NCBI RefSeq assembly: GCF_001880225.1
Contig: NZ_CP009654.1
Coordinates: forward strand, 1,488,001 to 1,552,000
Origin: Francisella frigiditurris
GTDB taxonomy: Bacteria; Pseudomonadota; Gammaproteobacteria; Francisellales; Francisellaceae
Direction of reading: 5' to 3'
Length of the DNA: 64,000 nucleotides
Positions within the stretch are counted from its first letter, which is position 1, and each line of letters opens with the position of its first letter. Below are positions 1-10,043 of the stretch, in pieces. The translations under genes and the position numbers were made by a program. The notes under the pieces are model-generated. The model did no database searches. It saw only the letters and a program-made list of their open reading frames with translations, and was not told where the DNA came from.

Positions 1-1964
1 CTAATACTTTTATCAAGACTACTTAGAAGCTCTAAAGCTGTTTCATAATTTCTAATAGAAACTTCATGATGAACTTTTTGAGTTACTTTTTCTATATTCT
101 CAGCCAAATTTATTTCGTATTGATTACCAGCTTTATTACTTATAGAAATATCATAAGCACCTTTTAATTCTTGAGAATTTTTAGCTAGAATATTTGCTAC
201 TCTCTTATTAGATGAAATAAGACTAGCTGCTGAACTAGAATTTAAAAATCCAGTAATTGCTTGCACTCTTAAACCAAAATCTTTTACAGATGAAAAATTA
301 GTATTAATTACTGATTCAAATACATCATTTGGCACACCTTCTTCTTTATATAGATTCTTAAATCTATCTATACAAAAGCTTACTATTTCATCTTTAATAT
401 CAGTTTTAAACACTAGATTATTTACTTCTCTATAACTTGAAAAAGCTACATCTAAAACCTGCTCTAAAGAAATATCTAGATCTGTATCACGAAGTATTCT
501 CAATATACCTATAGCAGATCTTCTAAGTGCAAAAGGATCTTTGTTACCTGAAGGCTTCTGCCCTATTCCAAATATTCCAACTAGAGTATCTAGCTTATCT
601 GCCAAAGCAACACAATTAGCTATCTTACTTTGTGGTAGCTCTGCACCAGAATATTTTGGCCAATATTGCTGCTCTATAGCATCAGCTATCACATCAGGCT
701 CACCGTGTGCTTTTGCATAATACTTGCCAATAATGCCTTGCAAATCAGTGAATTCAAAAACCATATCTGATATTAAATCTGCTTTTGCCAAAAGCCCTGC
801 TCTATATGCAATTTCACCATCTTCTTGAGATAGCTTAGCTAACTCTTGTGATGTATTTGCTATCCTTTTAGCCTTTTGTAGCATATTCCCAAGCTTATTT
901 TGGAAAGTTACGTTTTCAAGCTTAACTAAGAAGCTATCTAAAGGTTTTTTAACATCTGTATCATAAAAGAATGCTGCATCTGACAATCTAGCATTCATAA
1001 CTTTTTGATTGCCTGTAGTTACTAGCTCTGGCTTTTTACTTTGAATATTTGAGATAGTAATAAAATTAGCAACCATTTTTTTATTATTATCTAATAACGG
1101 GAAACATTTTTGATGTTCTTGCATAGAAGATATTAATGCTTCTTGAGGAACTCTTAAAAAATCCTTATTAAAGCTACATAACATAGCATTTGGAAATTCA
1201 ACTATTGCATTTACTTCCTCTACCAGATCAGTATCTAAAACCACATTATAACCATGTTTTGCTGCTAACTCTTTTGCTTGTTCAATCACTAAAGCTTTTC
1301 TTTCTTCCCAATCTACTAAAACCATAGCTTGAGCTAATTTATCTTTATATGTAGAAATTCGAGATATTGAAATAGCCTCTGGATGATGAAATCTATGTCC
1401 ATATGTAATATTACTAGCTTTGTGGTCAAGTATAGTCATATCAACAACATCATCACCATACATAGCTAAAACCCAATGTACAGGTCTTACAAACTCTACT
1501 GATGAATCACCCCATCTCATCATCTTTGGTATTGGAAGTTGCTTTAAAGCTTTAGCTATTATTTCTTCTAAAAGCTTAGTTGTTTTTTGACCTTCTTGAA
1601 TAGACTTAAAGAAAAGTTTTTCTCCTTTTGGAGTATCTATTTTATCTAACTCATTTAACTCTACTCCGCAAGATTTTGCAAAGCCTAAACCAACTTGTGT
1701 AGGTTGACCATCTTTATATGCTAAATGTAAGAATGGCCCTTGTTTTTCAACAATAACATCCTCTTGCTCACTTGCTAAATCTAGAATAGAAAAAGCTAAT
1801 CTTCTTGGAGAGGCAAACCATACTGTTTTACCAAAACTTACTTTAGCTTCTTTTAACTGTTCTTCTACGCTTGACAATAATGATTGAGCTAATTTTTTAA
1901 GAGCTTTAGGAGGTAGCTCTTCAGTACCTAATTCAAATAAAAAATCTTTTTTTTCAATAGTCAT
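1..1964 (-). CDS. glyS: Glycine-tRNA ligase beta subunit (3' end beyond window)
   Basis: The reverse strand from the ATG at 1964 reads MTIEKKDFLFELGTEELPPK, the hallmark GlyS N-terminus, followed by RPVHW and GHRFHHP motifs of the family. The protein is the large subunit of the alpha2-beta2 glycyl-tRNA synthetase, which charges tRNA-Gly in the cytosol. About 654 residues lie in the window. The usual length is near 690, so roughly 35-40 residues of the C-terminal anticodon-binding region lie off the left edge. The start has an AAAAGG ribosome site about 8 bases upstream. It is divergent from the tatD-recF pair. The alpha subunit gene glyQ is not in the window. Confidence 0.95.
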   Translation of the reverse strand, partial: MTIEKKDFLFELGTEELPPKALKKLAQSLLSSVEEQLKEAKVSFGKTVWFASPRRLAFSILDLASEQEDVIVEKQGPFLHLAYKDGQPTQVGLGFAKSCGVELNELDKIDTPKGEKLFFKSIQEGQKTTKLLEEIIAKALKQLPIPKMMRWGDSSVEFVRPVHWVLAMYGDDVVDMTILDHKASNITYGHRFHHPEAISISRISTYKDKLAQAMVLVDWEERKALVIEQAKELAAKHGYNVVLDTDLVEEVNAIVEFPNAMLCSFNKDFLRVPQEALISSMQEHQKCFPLLDNNKKMVANFITISNIQSKKPELVTTGNQKVMNARLSDAAFFYDTDVKKPLDSFLVKLENVTFQNKLGNMLQKAKRIANTSQELAKLSQEDGEIAYRAGLLAKADLISDMVFEFTDLQGIIGKYYAKAHGEPDVIADAIEQQYWPKYSGAELPQSKIANCVALADKLDTLVGIFGIGQKPSGNKDPFALRRSAIGILRILRDTDLDISLEQVLDVAFSSYREVNNLVFKTDIKDEIVSFCIDRFKNLYKEEGVPNDVFESVINTNFSSVKDFGLRVQAITGFLNSSSAASLISSNKRVANILAKNSQELKGAYDISISNKAGNQYEINLAENIEKVTQKVHHEVSIRNYETALELLSSLDKSI

Positions 1965-2013
1965 AATAAACCTTTTAAAGATAGCAAAATTCAATATTTA
2001 ATCCACTTAAGGT

Positions 2014-2040
2014 ATTATACAGTAATAAAGCTATTGATAA
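2014..2040 (-). promoter_or_regulatory. Candidate sigma-70 promoter for glyS
   Basis: On the minus strand there is a perfect -10 TATAAT at 2019-2014, and TTATCA (4 of 6 to TTGACA) at 2040-2035 with a 15-base spacer, about 50 bases before the glyS start. On the plus strand the same interval contains TATTAT, which could serve tatD, so the two promoters may overlap. This is inference from consensus only. Confidence 0.4.
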
Positions 2041-2065
2041 AATTTAATAAAATAAATTTCTTCCT

Positions 2066-2812
2066 ATGTTTATTGATACACATTGCCATCTTGATTTTGA
2101 AATATTTGATGATTCTCGCGATGATATTGTTGAAGAATGTAAATCATTAAATATTAACAAATTCATAAATCCAGCTACTAGTTTTTCAAACTGGCAAGAG
2201 CTTATACATTTAAGGGAAAAGTTTAGCAATATCTCTATTTGCTTCGGACTACATCCTATCTTTATAGAAAAGCACTCTCAAGTGCATATAGAACAACTTA
2301 AAAAATATACTATTGAAAATAATTGTAAACTTATTGGAGAAATTGGTTTAGATAAGAGGTTTAACAATTTTGATAAACAAATAGATATCTTCTCGCAACA
2401 GCTAAATATAGCAAAAGAACTTAATAAAAAAGTGATTATCCATTCAGTAAAAACACATAATGAGATTATTAAAATAATTAAAGATACTAGCTTTACAAAT
2501 GGTGGAATAATTCATGCTTTTAATGGAACCTATCAGGAAGCAAAAATATTTATTAATCTTGGCTTTAAGCTAGGTATTGGTGGAATACTATCTCACACAA
2601 CCTCTAAATTAAAAGAGACTCTAAATAAAGTATCATATAAAGATATTGTTTTAGAAACAGACTCTCCTGATATGAATCTCTATGATTCTAAAGAGTCTAT
2701 AAATAAGCCACAAAATATAATAAAGATTTTTGATTTGCTAAAGAATATTTATATGGAAGATCCTGATATACTAGAACAACAAATTTACAAAAATAGTCTA
2801 GAGCTTACCTAA
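2066..2812 (+). CDS. TatD-family metal-dependent hydrolase
   Basis: A 248-residue TIM-barrel amidohydrolase of the TatD/YcfH family. The N-terminal DTHCHLD (His6, His8) supplies metal ligands, and further motifs are GEIGLD near residue 92, IHSVKTH and IHAFNGT His-containing strands, and LETDSPDM with the catalytic Asp near residue 205. Family members are cytosolic metal-dependent DNases or deacylases. The length is slightly below the typical 255-265. It lies 2 bases upstream of recF on the same strand, so the two are probably co-transcribed. Which TatD paralogue this is (TatD, YcfH or YjjV) cannot be decided from sequence alone. Confidence 0.88.
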   Translation: MFIDTHCHLDFEIFDDSRDDIVEECKSLNINKFINPATSFSNWQELIHLREKFSNISICFGLHPIFIEKHSQVHIEQLKKYTIENNCKLIGEIGLDKRFNNFDKQIDIFSQQLNIAKELNKKVIIHSVKTHNEIIKIIKDTSFTNGGIIHAFNGTYQEAKIFINLGFKLGIGGILSHTTSKLKETLNKVSYKDIVLETDSPDMNLYDSKESINKPQNIIKIFDLLKNIYMEDPDILEQQIYKNSLELT

Positions 2813-2814
2813 AA

Positions 2815-3867
2815 ATGTATATCTCTAATATAAAGTTACAAAATTTTAGAAATATAAGCTCTCAAGATTTAATTTTTGAAAAAGACATTAACTTAATAAT
2901 TGGGCAAAATGGCTCTGGTAAAACTTCTATACTTGAGGCTATATATTTTCTTTCTCACAGTAGATCTTTTAGGACCTCTCAATTAAATAGAATAATAAAT
3001 CATGAATCTGATGAGTTTTTTATATTTTCAAAAGCTAAAAATAATGATGATGATATAACAATAGCTCTCTCAAGAAAAAAAAATGGTAACAGTGTTAGTA
3101 AACTAAATTATGAAATACAAAAAAGCCATACAGAAATAACTAAGACATTACCTATACAATTAATAAATCCAGAAGCTTTTAATCTAATAAACTCTGGTGC
3201 AAAACAAAGATGTAAAATACTCGACTGGGGCGCTTTTTATCTTGATAAAACTTTTCTAAAAATATGGCAACAAACTAAGTTTTTAGTAAAACAAAGAAAC
3301 TCTGCTTTAAAACAAAATTATCCTAGAAACTATATAACTAGTTTAGATAAAAAATTACAAGAATTTGCGGATCTTCTTGATGTCAAAAGGCAAATATATT
3401 TTGAGAAGCTAAAACCTAAAGTTTTTGAAATTCTAAAAAACTTTAATCCCGATTTAGATTTAGATATTGACTATTATAAGGGCTGGAAACATGACCAAAC
3501 CTTAATAGAAGTTTTAGATGAAAATTTTGAAAATGATAATAGATATAATGTCACGAATCACGGCCCTCATAAAGCAGATATCATCCTAACAATTAATCAT
3601 AAGCCTATTCAAGATATATTTTCTAGAGGGCAACAGAAACTCCTTATTTGTGCCATAAAATTAGCTCAAGGTGAAATACATAATTTAGAGAATGAAAATA
3701 GATGTATTTACTTAGTTGATGACATAACATCAGAACTTGATTATAACCATACTGAAATGTTATTTAATTACTTAAGAAAACTAAGCTCTCAAGTTTTCAT
3801 AACAACTACAAACAAAGACAAAATTGATAAATTTATCAGCGATACTGCTTTAACAATTCAACTATAG
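2815..3867 (+). CDS. recF: DNA replication and repair protein RecF
   Basis: A 350-residue SMC-like ATPase of normal RecF length. It opens with the RecF signature ([10 protein letters not shown]), has Walker A GQNGSGKT at residues 30-37, an ABC-type signature FSRGQQK near 270, and Walker B-like [11 protein letters not shown] near 300. RecF, with RecO and RecR, loads RecA at gapped DNA. In many bacteria recF sits between dnaN and gyrB; here it follows a tatD-like gene by 2 bases and is followed by an unrelated secreted hydrolase, so the classical dnaA-dnaN-recF-gyrB order is broken. Confidence 0.95.
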   Translation: MYISNIKLQNFRNISSQDLIFEKDINLIIGQNGSGKTSILEAIYFLSHSRSFRTSQLNRIINHESDEFFIFSKAKNNDDDITIALSRKKNGNSVSKLNYEIQKSHTEITKTLPIQLINPEAFNLINSGAKQRCKILDWGAFYLDKTFLKIWQQTKFLVKQRNSALKQNYPRNYITSLDKKLQEFADLLDVKRQIYFEKLKPKVFEILKNFNPDLDLDIDYYKGWKHDQTLIEVLDENFENDNRYNVTNHGPHKADIILTINHKPIQDIFSRGQQKLLICAIKLAQGEIHNLENENRCIYLVDDITSELDYNHTEMLFNYLRKLSSQVFITTTNKDKIDKFISDTALTIQL

Positions 3868-3989
3868 TATTTATAACTCTAATTACTAACTGCTAAGTAC
3901 TTACCTTGATTTAGTAAACAATATTTTAGAAAATAAATTTAGTAGTGCTTCTTTTATTATGGCGCTCAAGTTTTGAAAAGGAGATATTG

Positions 3990-5063
3990 ATGAAAAAGAT
4001 TTTAAGTATTACTGCTATTACTACTTTAGCAGCTTTAGGTTTAACAGGTATAGCTAATGCTTGTACTGTTGCTACACATGATTTTAAACCATACGGTACT
4101 TTTGCTTCTAGAAATTTTGATGTTTGCTTAGCTGTCCAATCACAGTTTACAGTATATCCTAGAAATCTTGAATTTACTGGCGCCACCCCAGAAGAAACAA
4201 AAAACACGGTTAACTGGAAAAATAAATATGGGTATGTAGTTATAGAAGAAACAAACTGGGGAAATGTTGCTTCAGAAGGACTAAATGAAAAAGGACTTGC
4301 TGCTCATATACTTTATAATGGTAAAGAAACCACTGTCAAAATTGATCCAAATAAACCAACTATCAATAGTATAAAATGGCTACACTATATACTTGGGAAC
4401 TTCAGTAATGTAAATGAAGTATTAGATAGTATCAAGAAATATAATTTACATAACTATCCAGTTTCTGTTAATGGTAAAAAAGTTAAACTACCTATTCATT
4501 ATAAAATAGAAGACAGCAGTGGTGATTCAGCAATTATTGAGTTCTCAGATGGAAAAGTTTATACATACCATAACCCAAGTTACACAGTTATGGCAAATGA
4601 ACCTAACTATGATGAGCAAATTCAAAACTTATTAAAACTTTCTGCTAATGGTAAAAAATATAGTATTGATAATCTTCCAGGTGGAGCTAATTCATTAAAT
4701 AGATTTGCTCGTACATTCTACTCAACAACTATATTACCTGATACTTCAGAATCTCAAAATAATGCTATCCGAGATATGTATAGCATCATGAACATGGCTA
4801 GTGTTCCATTCAACAACTTAGAATGTAGCTTAGCTGCGATGATTGAAGGTAAAAGCAACCAGAACCCAGAAGATACATGGCCAACAGTATGGACATCTGC
4901 ATCTGATTTAAGTGGTAAAAAACTATATTACTCTAGTGTTGCTGTAGGTAATCGTGTATGGGTTGATTTAAATAAAGTAGATCTTGATAAAGGACAAAAA
5001 CCTATAAGTGTAAACCTAGAAGATCATTCTCTTGTTGGAGATATTTCTGACAAATTAAAATAA
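3990..5063 (+). CDS. Secreted choloylglycine/penicillin acylase-type Ntn hydrolase
   Basis: A linear-amide C-N hydrolase of the choloylglycine hydrolase family (357 aa). I place the start at the ATG at 3990 because it has an AAAAGGAG site 4-12 bases upstream and begins a clear signal peptide. A GTG start 45 bases upstream would bury that signal. Predicted cleavage after IANA (residue 24) exposes Cys25, the expected N-terminal nucleophile, followed by SRNFD (conserved Arg/Asp), a MANEP Asn motif and NRFART Arg motif. It therefore looks catalytically complete and periplasmic or secreted. The substrate could be bile salts, N-acyl amino acids, quorum-sensing lactones or beta-lactams. A paralogue lies at 47217-48398. 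Confidence 0.85.
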   Translation: MKKILSITAITTLAALGLTGIANACTVATHDFKPYGTFASRNFDVCLAVQSQFTVYPRNLEFTGATPEETKNTVNWKNKYGYVVIEETNWGNVASEGLNEKGLAAHILYNGKETTVKIDPNKPTINSIKWLHYILGNFSNVNEVLDSIKKYNLHNYPVSVNGKKVKLPIHYKIEDSSGDSAIIEFSDGKVYTYHNPSYTVMANEPNYDEQIQNLLKLSANGKKYSIDNLPGGANSLNRFARTFYSTTILPDTSESQNNAIRDMYSIMNMASVPFNNLECSLAAMIEGKSNQNPEDTWPTVWTSASDLSGKKLYYSSVAVGNRVWVDLNKVDLDKGQKPISVNLEDHSLVGDISDKLK

Positions 5064-5081
5064 TTTTCTAATCTAAAATTC

Positions 5082-5264
5082 CTATCTTATTTGTATATTA
5101 TCTACTTGATCAAAATAAGGATCTTGACCATAACTATCTATACCTTGTGAAGCATGTTTGAACGCAGCTGAAGGTCTGTAAGAACTCACACTTGCTAAAG
5201 CCATTGAATAAACTGGCATTACTAATAAACTACTTCCTAACATCAAACTGATTATCTTTTTCAT
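5082..5264 (-). CDS. Small secreted protein of unknown function (60 aa)
   Basis: A 60-residue open frame with an AAAAGG ribosome site 9 bases before the ATG and a textbook signal peptide (MKKIISLMLGSSLLVMPVYS then ALA). The predicted mature part is about 35 residues, rich in Ser, Tyr, Asp and Gln, with no Cys. I do not recognise a family. A good ribosome site, a credible signal sequence and a promoter/operator candidate upstream support a real gene rather than a chance frame. It ends 18 bases from the convergent Ntn hydrolase gene. Confidence 0.6.
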   Translation of the reverse strand: MKKIISLMLGSSLLVMPVYSMALASVSSYRPSAAFKHASQGIDSYGQDPYFDQVDNIQIR

Positions 5265-5306
5265 TTTATTTACCTTTTATAATTATGTATCTATCTTTCT
5301 TAGTTG

Positions 5307-5337
5307 TTATGTTATACCTATGTAACATAAATGTTAA
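5307..5337 (-). promoter_or_regulatory. Promoter with overlapping palindromic operator candidate
   Basis: A perfect inverted repeat TTATGTTA-N8-TAACATAA occupies 5307-5330. On the minus strand, TTAACA (5 of 6 to TTGACA) at 5337-5332 and TATAAC at 5316-5311 are 15 bases apart, so the palindrome covers the spacer and the -10. That arrangement suits a repressor site for the 60-aa secreted protein gene and possibly the divergent gene at 5434. The cognate regulator is unknown. Confidence 0.4.
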
Positions 5338-5433
5338 ATATATTGATTTTATTAGGTTAATAACTTTTTCTTATATTTAAAATATTAAATAATTTAAGTA
5401 ATATAATTATAAAAAGTCATATTTATAAAACTA

Positions 5434-5724
5434 ATGAAAAGATTATTGCTAGTTACCCTATTCCTGCCATTTTTTTCATTCGCTAATGAATGCAATGAGG
5501 GAAATACTTATGAAATAAATCAATGCCTAAAAGCAAAAATTGAAGAATCCAATAAAGCTATAGATAAGATACAAAATCATAATACTAAAGAGTTTAAAGA
5601 GCTGAGGGACAAAATATGTCAAAATGTAAGCGATGTATACAAAGGCGGTTCTTTTCAATCAATAAGTTATGGCAACTGCGTAATATCTTTAAGTAACTGG
5701 TATATTGAGCAAACTAAAGTTTAA
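5434..5724 (+). CDS. Periplasmic DUF1311 / LprI-type small protein
   Basis: A 96-residue protein with an N-terminal signal peptide (cleavage after FANE region, near residue 17). The mature part has the DUF1311/LprI layout: an early Cys, INQCL, a helix with regularly spaced Asn/Asp, then DKICQNV...YKGGS...YGNCVISL, giving four Cys in the conserved positions. Related proteins include lysozyme inhibitor LprI N-terminal domains, but the family function is largely unknown. No strong ribosome site is visible. The stop is 2 bases from the convergent gene at 5727. Confidence 0.65.
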   Translation: MKRLLLVTLFLPFFSFANECNEGNTYEINQCLKAKIEESNKAIDKIQNHNTKEFKELRDKICQNVSDVYKGGSFQSISYGNCVISLSNWYIEQTKV

Positions 5725-5726
5725 AA

Positions 5727-7196
5727 CTATTCTTTTAGCTTTAATAATTTTCTAATCTGTAAAGCTACCAGAAAGAATAATAAATAAGATATTATCATCA
5801 ATAGATATATGGTTATCTGTCCCCAATCATTTAATAATGTAACATTAGGTTTATTAATAGCTGCCAATAAAGGAATTGTGGTTAGAAAAGCCTGTTTTAC
5901 TGAATAAGCTATAGAAAATATATTATAAATATCTATTTTATCAGCATATAAAATACTTATACTCTTTATGCTTGAAAATAAAAACATAAAATATGCAAAA
6001 AACCAGCAATAAAAGATTCCAATTATTGGTTTAAATAAACTTGTCCCACAACCATTCACTAAGTCATACAGACACACCCAGAATTTAAAACCTCTATTAG
6101 TAGTCTCTTCTGCTTTTTTCTTAAGATAACAGCTATGTAGTTGTTGAGCTTCTATATATGCATTATTTTTATTTAAAAATTCAGCTAGTCTACTAAACTC
6201 TAAAGAACCTATCTCTTTAGTCTTACGTAAGCTATTAAGATTTTTAAAAGTTTCAGGGTTAATTTCTACTGAATTCTTTATAGATGATTTTTCATCAAAA
6301 CTAGGTACTTCCTTAAATTTACAATTAAGCCATTCTAATTGAAATAAAGAGCAATTCTGAAATTCAACAGCAATATCAACCAAATTATTACAATATAAAA
6401 ATATATTTTTAAAACCAGTAAAAATACAATGATTATCACCATTTTCTATTTTTATATCTGTAGTTGATATATCACCATCCAAACTAAAAGAAGATATATA
6501 GTAATCACCTATCTCTTGTTTTATATACATTTTTCTCTTTGAAAAAGAAAAAGTACCTTTTATACCTAAATAATCTGTTTTAGCCCAGGGTAGAAACTTA
6601 ACTCCATCGATTATAAACCCTTTAAAAGGAATACCACTCTTGGCTTTTATAATTAATTCAATAAAATTCTCAAACTCTATTTTTTCTAAAGCCTTAGCAG
6701 GCTTTCCTTCTCCAGAGCTCAAAGTAAGAGCATTTAACTGCTTCAACTTATCACTACTATCTTTATTTAAAATTTTAATAAAACTTTCTTCATCAGATTC
6801 TGATAAAACTATATCAATATTATTAGACTCAGTAAAGCTTCTACTAATATTTAAACTATACAAGCAACTAAAATAACTTAATAAATCTAATCTTAATTTT
6901 TCAGCATTAGCTCCTTCTATACTTTCTAGTATTGTTCTTACAATATCTTTTTTAGTTGCTTCTTTGTCAAAATCAAAAAGATTTAAAATCAGACCTTTAT
7001 TGAAACATTCTAATTGAAGAACATTTTCTTCTAAAAAATTTTGAGCAACATGGCAAGAATTATTATCATGAGAGCCTTCTTCTATAGAATAATATGTACG
7101 TCCTTTATTCTCAGAAAGGAAAAAATTAAAAAATGTCCTTAATTCAACATCACTTTTACAAATACTAGGTAGATTATCAAAATTACAATTACTCAT
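5727..7196 (-). CDS. Pentapeptide-repeat-like inner membrane protein
   Basis: A 489-residue protein starting at the ATG at 7196, which overlaps the stop of the upstream nuclease gene by 8 bases; an earlier in-frame start at 7229 would overlap it further and is less likely. The first 370 residues are soluble, with a region around residues 290-315 of short Cys/Leu/Asn/Phe repeats reminiscent of degenerate pentapeptide repeats. The C-terminal 120 residues match the membrane module that often follows such repeats: a charged helix, LYDLVNGCGTS, two to three transmembrane helices and a pore-loop-like segment resembling two-TM ion channels. Role unknown. It is the last gene of the ispG-led operon. 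Confidence 0.55.
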   Translation of the reverse strand: MSNCNFDNLPSICKSDVELRTFFNFFLSENKGRTYYSIEEGSHDNNSCHVAQNFLEENVLQLECFNKGLILNLFDFDKEATKKDIVRTILESIEGANAEKLRLDLLSYFSCLYSLNISRSFTESNNIDIVLSESDEESFIKILNKDSSDKLKQLNALTLSSGEGKPAKALEKIEFENFIELIIKAKSGIPFKGFIIDGVKFLPWAKTDYLGIKGTFSFSKRKMYIKQEIGDYYISSFSLDGDISTTDIKIENGDNHCIFTGFKNIFLYCNNLVDIAVEFQNCSLFQLEWLNCKFKEVPSFDEKSSIKNSVEINPETFKNLNSLRKTKEIGSLEFSRLAEFLNKNNAYIEAQQLHSCYLKKKAEETTNRGFKFWVCLYDLVNGCGTSLFKPIIGIFYCWFFAYFMFLFSSIKSISILYADKIDIYNIFSIAYSVKQAFLTTIPLLAAINKPNVTLLNDWGQITIYLLMIISYLLFFLVALQIRKLLKLKE

Positions 7197-8223
7197 AAGC
7201 CGTTCTCCACATAGGAGAAACATTATCAATCACATTATCTCTATCAGAAACTTGTGATAAGAAATTTAGCCCAGTTCTTTCTTCTATGCTTTTGATAGAA
7301 ACTCTATATTTATCAACATCTTTTTTATCAACACTCGAATTAGGCATTACAAAAGCTATAGCTTTATTTGTAGATGGCACATATATTATTTTGAAGAAGT
7401 AATCAGGCACAGCAACTTTATTGTCACCTATCGTTTTATGGATAGTTTTTTTCTTATAAATAGGTCCAGTATAAACATATATACTTTGATACATATTTGC
7501 CCAAATCCTTTCATAAGTTTCTAATCTCTCCCACCCCTGTCTATTTAGACCAGCTTTTTGTGGCGCAATATTAGATAATAAGAAAGACTCATACCCAGAT
7601 TTTTTACTAAAGTCCATAGATGCATAAGATGCTAAATGCCCTCTATCATATCCCGAATTTTTATAATCTGATAATGTAGCTCTATAAACAAATGGAACAT
7701 CAGAATCTTCTCTAAAGGCATCCTCTCTTTCATTTTTATTTGCTACTTTTGCACTAGTGAGTTTAAATGCCACCCAAGTAGGCTCTTTTGTCTGATAGTT
7801 ATAACCTGCAACATAGCCATCTCGGCATAAGTATAGATCAACTTTTCCTAAGCCTGAAGTTACATTAAAACTAGGATTTCCATATATTAGAAAATCATGA
7901 CAATAATTAGTAACTGCTGGTAGAGTCCTTTCTGGAGCATATTGTTCTAAATCATCAAACTGAGCCGCAGCTGCTGCATCATCTTTTTTATCAGAAGCTA
8001 GCCTTGCCCAAAAGCTAGTTTTTTCTTCCTGCTCTGGTTGTGTAGTTATATCATCTTGATTTAAAGAGTCAGGTTTGTTTTCTTGTGTGAAAAACTGATA
8101 AATTTCATATCTGAAATTTACAAACTTTTCTTTTAAGTTATATTTATCAAAGAAAGCGCCTGAAAAACCACCAGTTATAGCAAGAAATAAAAAGAGAAAA
8201 ATCTTAATGTATTTTTTATTCAT
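7189..8223 (-). CDS. Membrane-anchored DNA/RNA non-specific endonuclease (NUC1 family)
   Basis: A 344-residue beta-beta-alpha-metal nuclease. Residues 1-25 form an uncleaved-looking signal or membrane anchor, and residues 45-100 are a polar linker with an Ala run. The nuclease domain (about 100-340) carries the DRGH motif at 193-196, giving catalytic His196, and metal-binding Asn227 in the QKAGLNRQGW segment followed by WERLE. Relatives are Serratia nuclease and endonuclease G, which degrade nucleic acid with Mg2+. An exported location suits nutrient scavenging or digestion of extracellular DNA. Its ATG overlaps the stop of the aminopeptidase gene (TAATG), so translation is probably coupled. 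Confidence 0.85.
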   Translation of the reverse strand: MNKKYIKIFLFLFLAITGGFSGAFFDKYNLKEKFVNFRYEIYQFFTQENKPDSLNQDDITTQPEQEEKTSFWARLASDKKDDAAAAAQFDDLEQYAPERTLPAVTNYCHDFLIYGNPSFNVTSGLGKVDLYLCRDGYVAGYNYQTKEPTWVAFKLTSAKVANKNEREDAFREDSDVPFVYRATLSDYKNSGYDRGHLASYASMDFSKKSGYESFLLSNIAPQKAGLNRQGWERLETYERIWANMYQSIYVYTGPIYKKKTIHKTIGDNKVAVPDYFFKIIYVPSTNKAIAFVMPNSSVDKKDVDKYRVSIKSIEERTGLNFLSQVSDRDNVIDNVSPMWRTAYE

Positions 8224-10013
8224 TATTTAATATGTCTTGTTTTATATAGTAAGAAATCTTTTACTTCTTGTTCTTCTATTAGAGGAAGCACTTCTTTACG
8301 AATTCTACTGTAATAGTTATTTATAGTTTTCTTTTCAGTATAAGTAAGCATTATTGTTTCTATCAGCTTGAATTCATAAGGAATCAGAGTTAAATCTTCA
8401 AAATAATAGAAATATCCATGACCAGTTGGACTATCTACATTTCTTTCTCTTACATAGCATAAGTTTTCTATTCTTATACCAAAATCATCTTTAAAATAAG
8501 CTCCTGGCTCATTACTTAAGATCATACCAGGCATAAGCTCTTGCTGAGAGGCTGCACTAATAGACTGAGGACCTTCATGCACTCCTAAGAAACTACCAAC
8601 CCCATGACCTGTACCATGAGCATAGTTAGCACTAAAATGCCACAAATGCTCTCTTGCTAATACATCAAGCTGTGAGCCTTTAGTCCCTTTAGGAAATACA
8701 GCTCTACCAAGTCCAAGATGTCCTTTTAAAACTAAAGTGTAATATCTTCTTTGTTCTTTAGTTGGTCGACCAAAATGAAGAACTCTAGTTACATCTGTAG
8801 TACCATCTTTATACTGACCACCTGAATCAGTTAATAAAGGACTTATATTATCAAACTTCTTATTTGTCTTCTCAGAAGATCTATAATGAATCACAGCTCC
8901 ATTGCCAGCAAAACCAGTAATATAGTCAAAACTATTTTCAACAAAATTCTTCTGCTTAGAACGAAACTCGAAAAGCTTAGCTTGTGCTGTTAGCTCATCT
9001 AAGTTTTCATAATTATTTTCTAACCAATGCCACCACTTTATAAACGCTGCTGCATCTTTTCTATGAGCATCTTTAGCGCCATTTATTTCTACAGGATTTT
9101 TTAATGCCTTACTAAGTCCAACAGGTGTATCTACCATTAACGCATAACAGCTACTATTTTCATTTCTCTTAATATTTCTAACTATTTTGTAATTAACATT
9201 AGCTCCATCTAATAAATATTTTCCAGATTTGCTTTCTAAGTCTGCATAAAACTGGCTATACTCTCTAACTTCAACTTTATTTTCATCAAAATAGCTTCTT
9301 ACCTCTTCTGTTATTTTCCCACTATTTACATATAAAATAATTTTATCTAAAGAAACAAGTAAATAGCTAATAACTAAAGGAGTACATGCTACATCCCTTC
9401 CTCTAATATTTAATAACCACGCTATATGATCTAATTTTGAGTCAACATAAAAATCAGAATTAGTCTGTTTTATAGTATTTCTTAACTCTTCTATTTTAGA
9501 AGAAACACTTCTACCAGAGTACTGAATGCCATGTTCTTCAATCAATGTACAAGGAACATCAATAACCTGATTTAATTTTTCCTGAGCTTTATGTATAAGA
9601 TTCTCTTCATCAAACACAATATTATAGTTATGCTCATTTAAAAGCTCTAACAACTGAGTAGCTTTTTTATAATCAATCTTAGCTGGATCTATACCAATAG
9701 TTTTGCCCCCAGCATTTTTCCATAACCATTTAGTTATTTCAGATTCAAATCCTGTTTGTTTAATAAGTTGAAAATCATTGGAATCTAATTGTTTCTCAGC
9801 TTGCAAAAAATATCTACCATCTGTAGAAAGATAAGCTTTATCCATACCCACAAGTACATCACCTGCTGATCCATCAAAACCACTTATCCAAGCTCTATAT
9901 TGCCAACATTTTGGAACATACTCATTCTTATGATCATCTACTGATGGCACAATATAATAATCAAATCCCTTTTCAGCCATTAGTTCTCTTAGAACTTGTA
10001 ACTTCTGTGACAT
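8223..10013 (-). CDS. Xaa-Pro aminopeptidase, M24B family
   Basis: A 596-residue cytosolic metallopeptidase of the long three-domain type (like eukaryotic XPNPEP1) that removes an N-terminal residue before proline. Two creatinase-like N-terminal domains span about 1-300. The pita-bread M24 domain holds the five-ligand dinuclear metal site: TDSGGQY and GTTDVTR Asp residues, HGTGHGVG His, SNEPGAY Glu and IRIENL Glu. The C-terminal 60 residues match the long subtype. The ATG at 10013 lies 30 bases after pgeF, and the stop overlaps the next ATG by one base. Confidence 0.92.
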   Translation of the reverse strand: MSQKLQVLRELMAEKGFDYYIVPSVDDHKNEYVPKCWQYRAWISGFDGSAGDVLVGMDKAYLSTDGRYFLQAEKQLDSNDFQLIKQTGFESEITKWLWKNAGGKTIGIDPAKIDYKKATQLLELLNEHNYNIVFDEENLIHKAQEKLNQVIDVPCTLIEEHGIQYSGRSVSSKIEELRNTIKQTNSDFYVDSKLDHIAWLLNIRGRDVACTPLVISYLLVSLDKIILYVNSGKITEEVRSYFDENKVEVREYSQFYADLESKSGKYLLDGANVNYKIVRNIKRNENSSCYALMVDTPVGLSKALKNPVEINGAKDAHRKDAAAFIKWWHWLENNYENLDELTAQAKLFEFRSKQKNFVENSFDYITGFAGNGAVIHYRSSEKTNKKFDNISPLLTDSGGQYKDGTTDVTRVLHFGRPTKEQRRYYTLVLKGHLGLGRAVFPKGTKGSQLDVLAREHLWHFSANYAHGTGHGVGSFLGVHEGPQSISAASQQELMPGMILSNEPGAYFKDDFGIRIENLCYVRERNVDSPTGHGYFYYFEDLTLIPYEFKLIETIMLTYTEKKTINNYYSRIRKEVLPLIEEQEVKDFLLYKTRHIK

Positions 10014-10043
10014 AAAATTCCTTTTACATTAAACTAAAACAAA

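Noticed and set aside
3926-4207. A 93-residue minus-strand frame
   Set aside because: It lies antisense over the signal peptide and catalytic start of the Ntn hydrolase and shows no ribosome site or recognisable motif.
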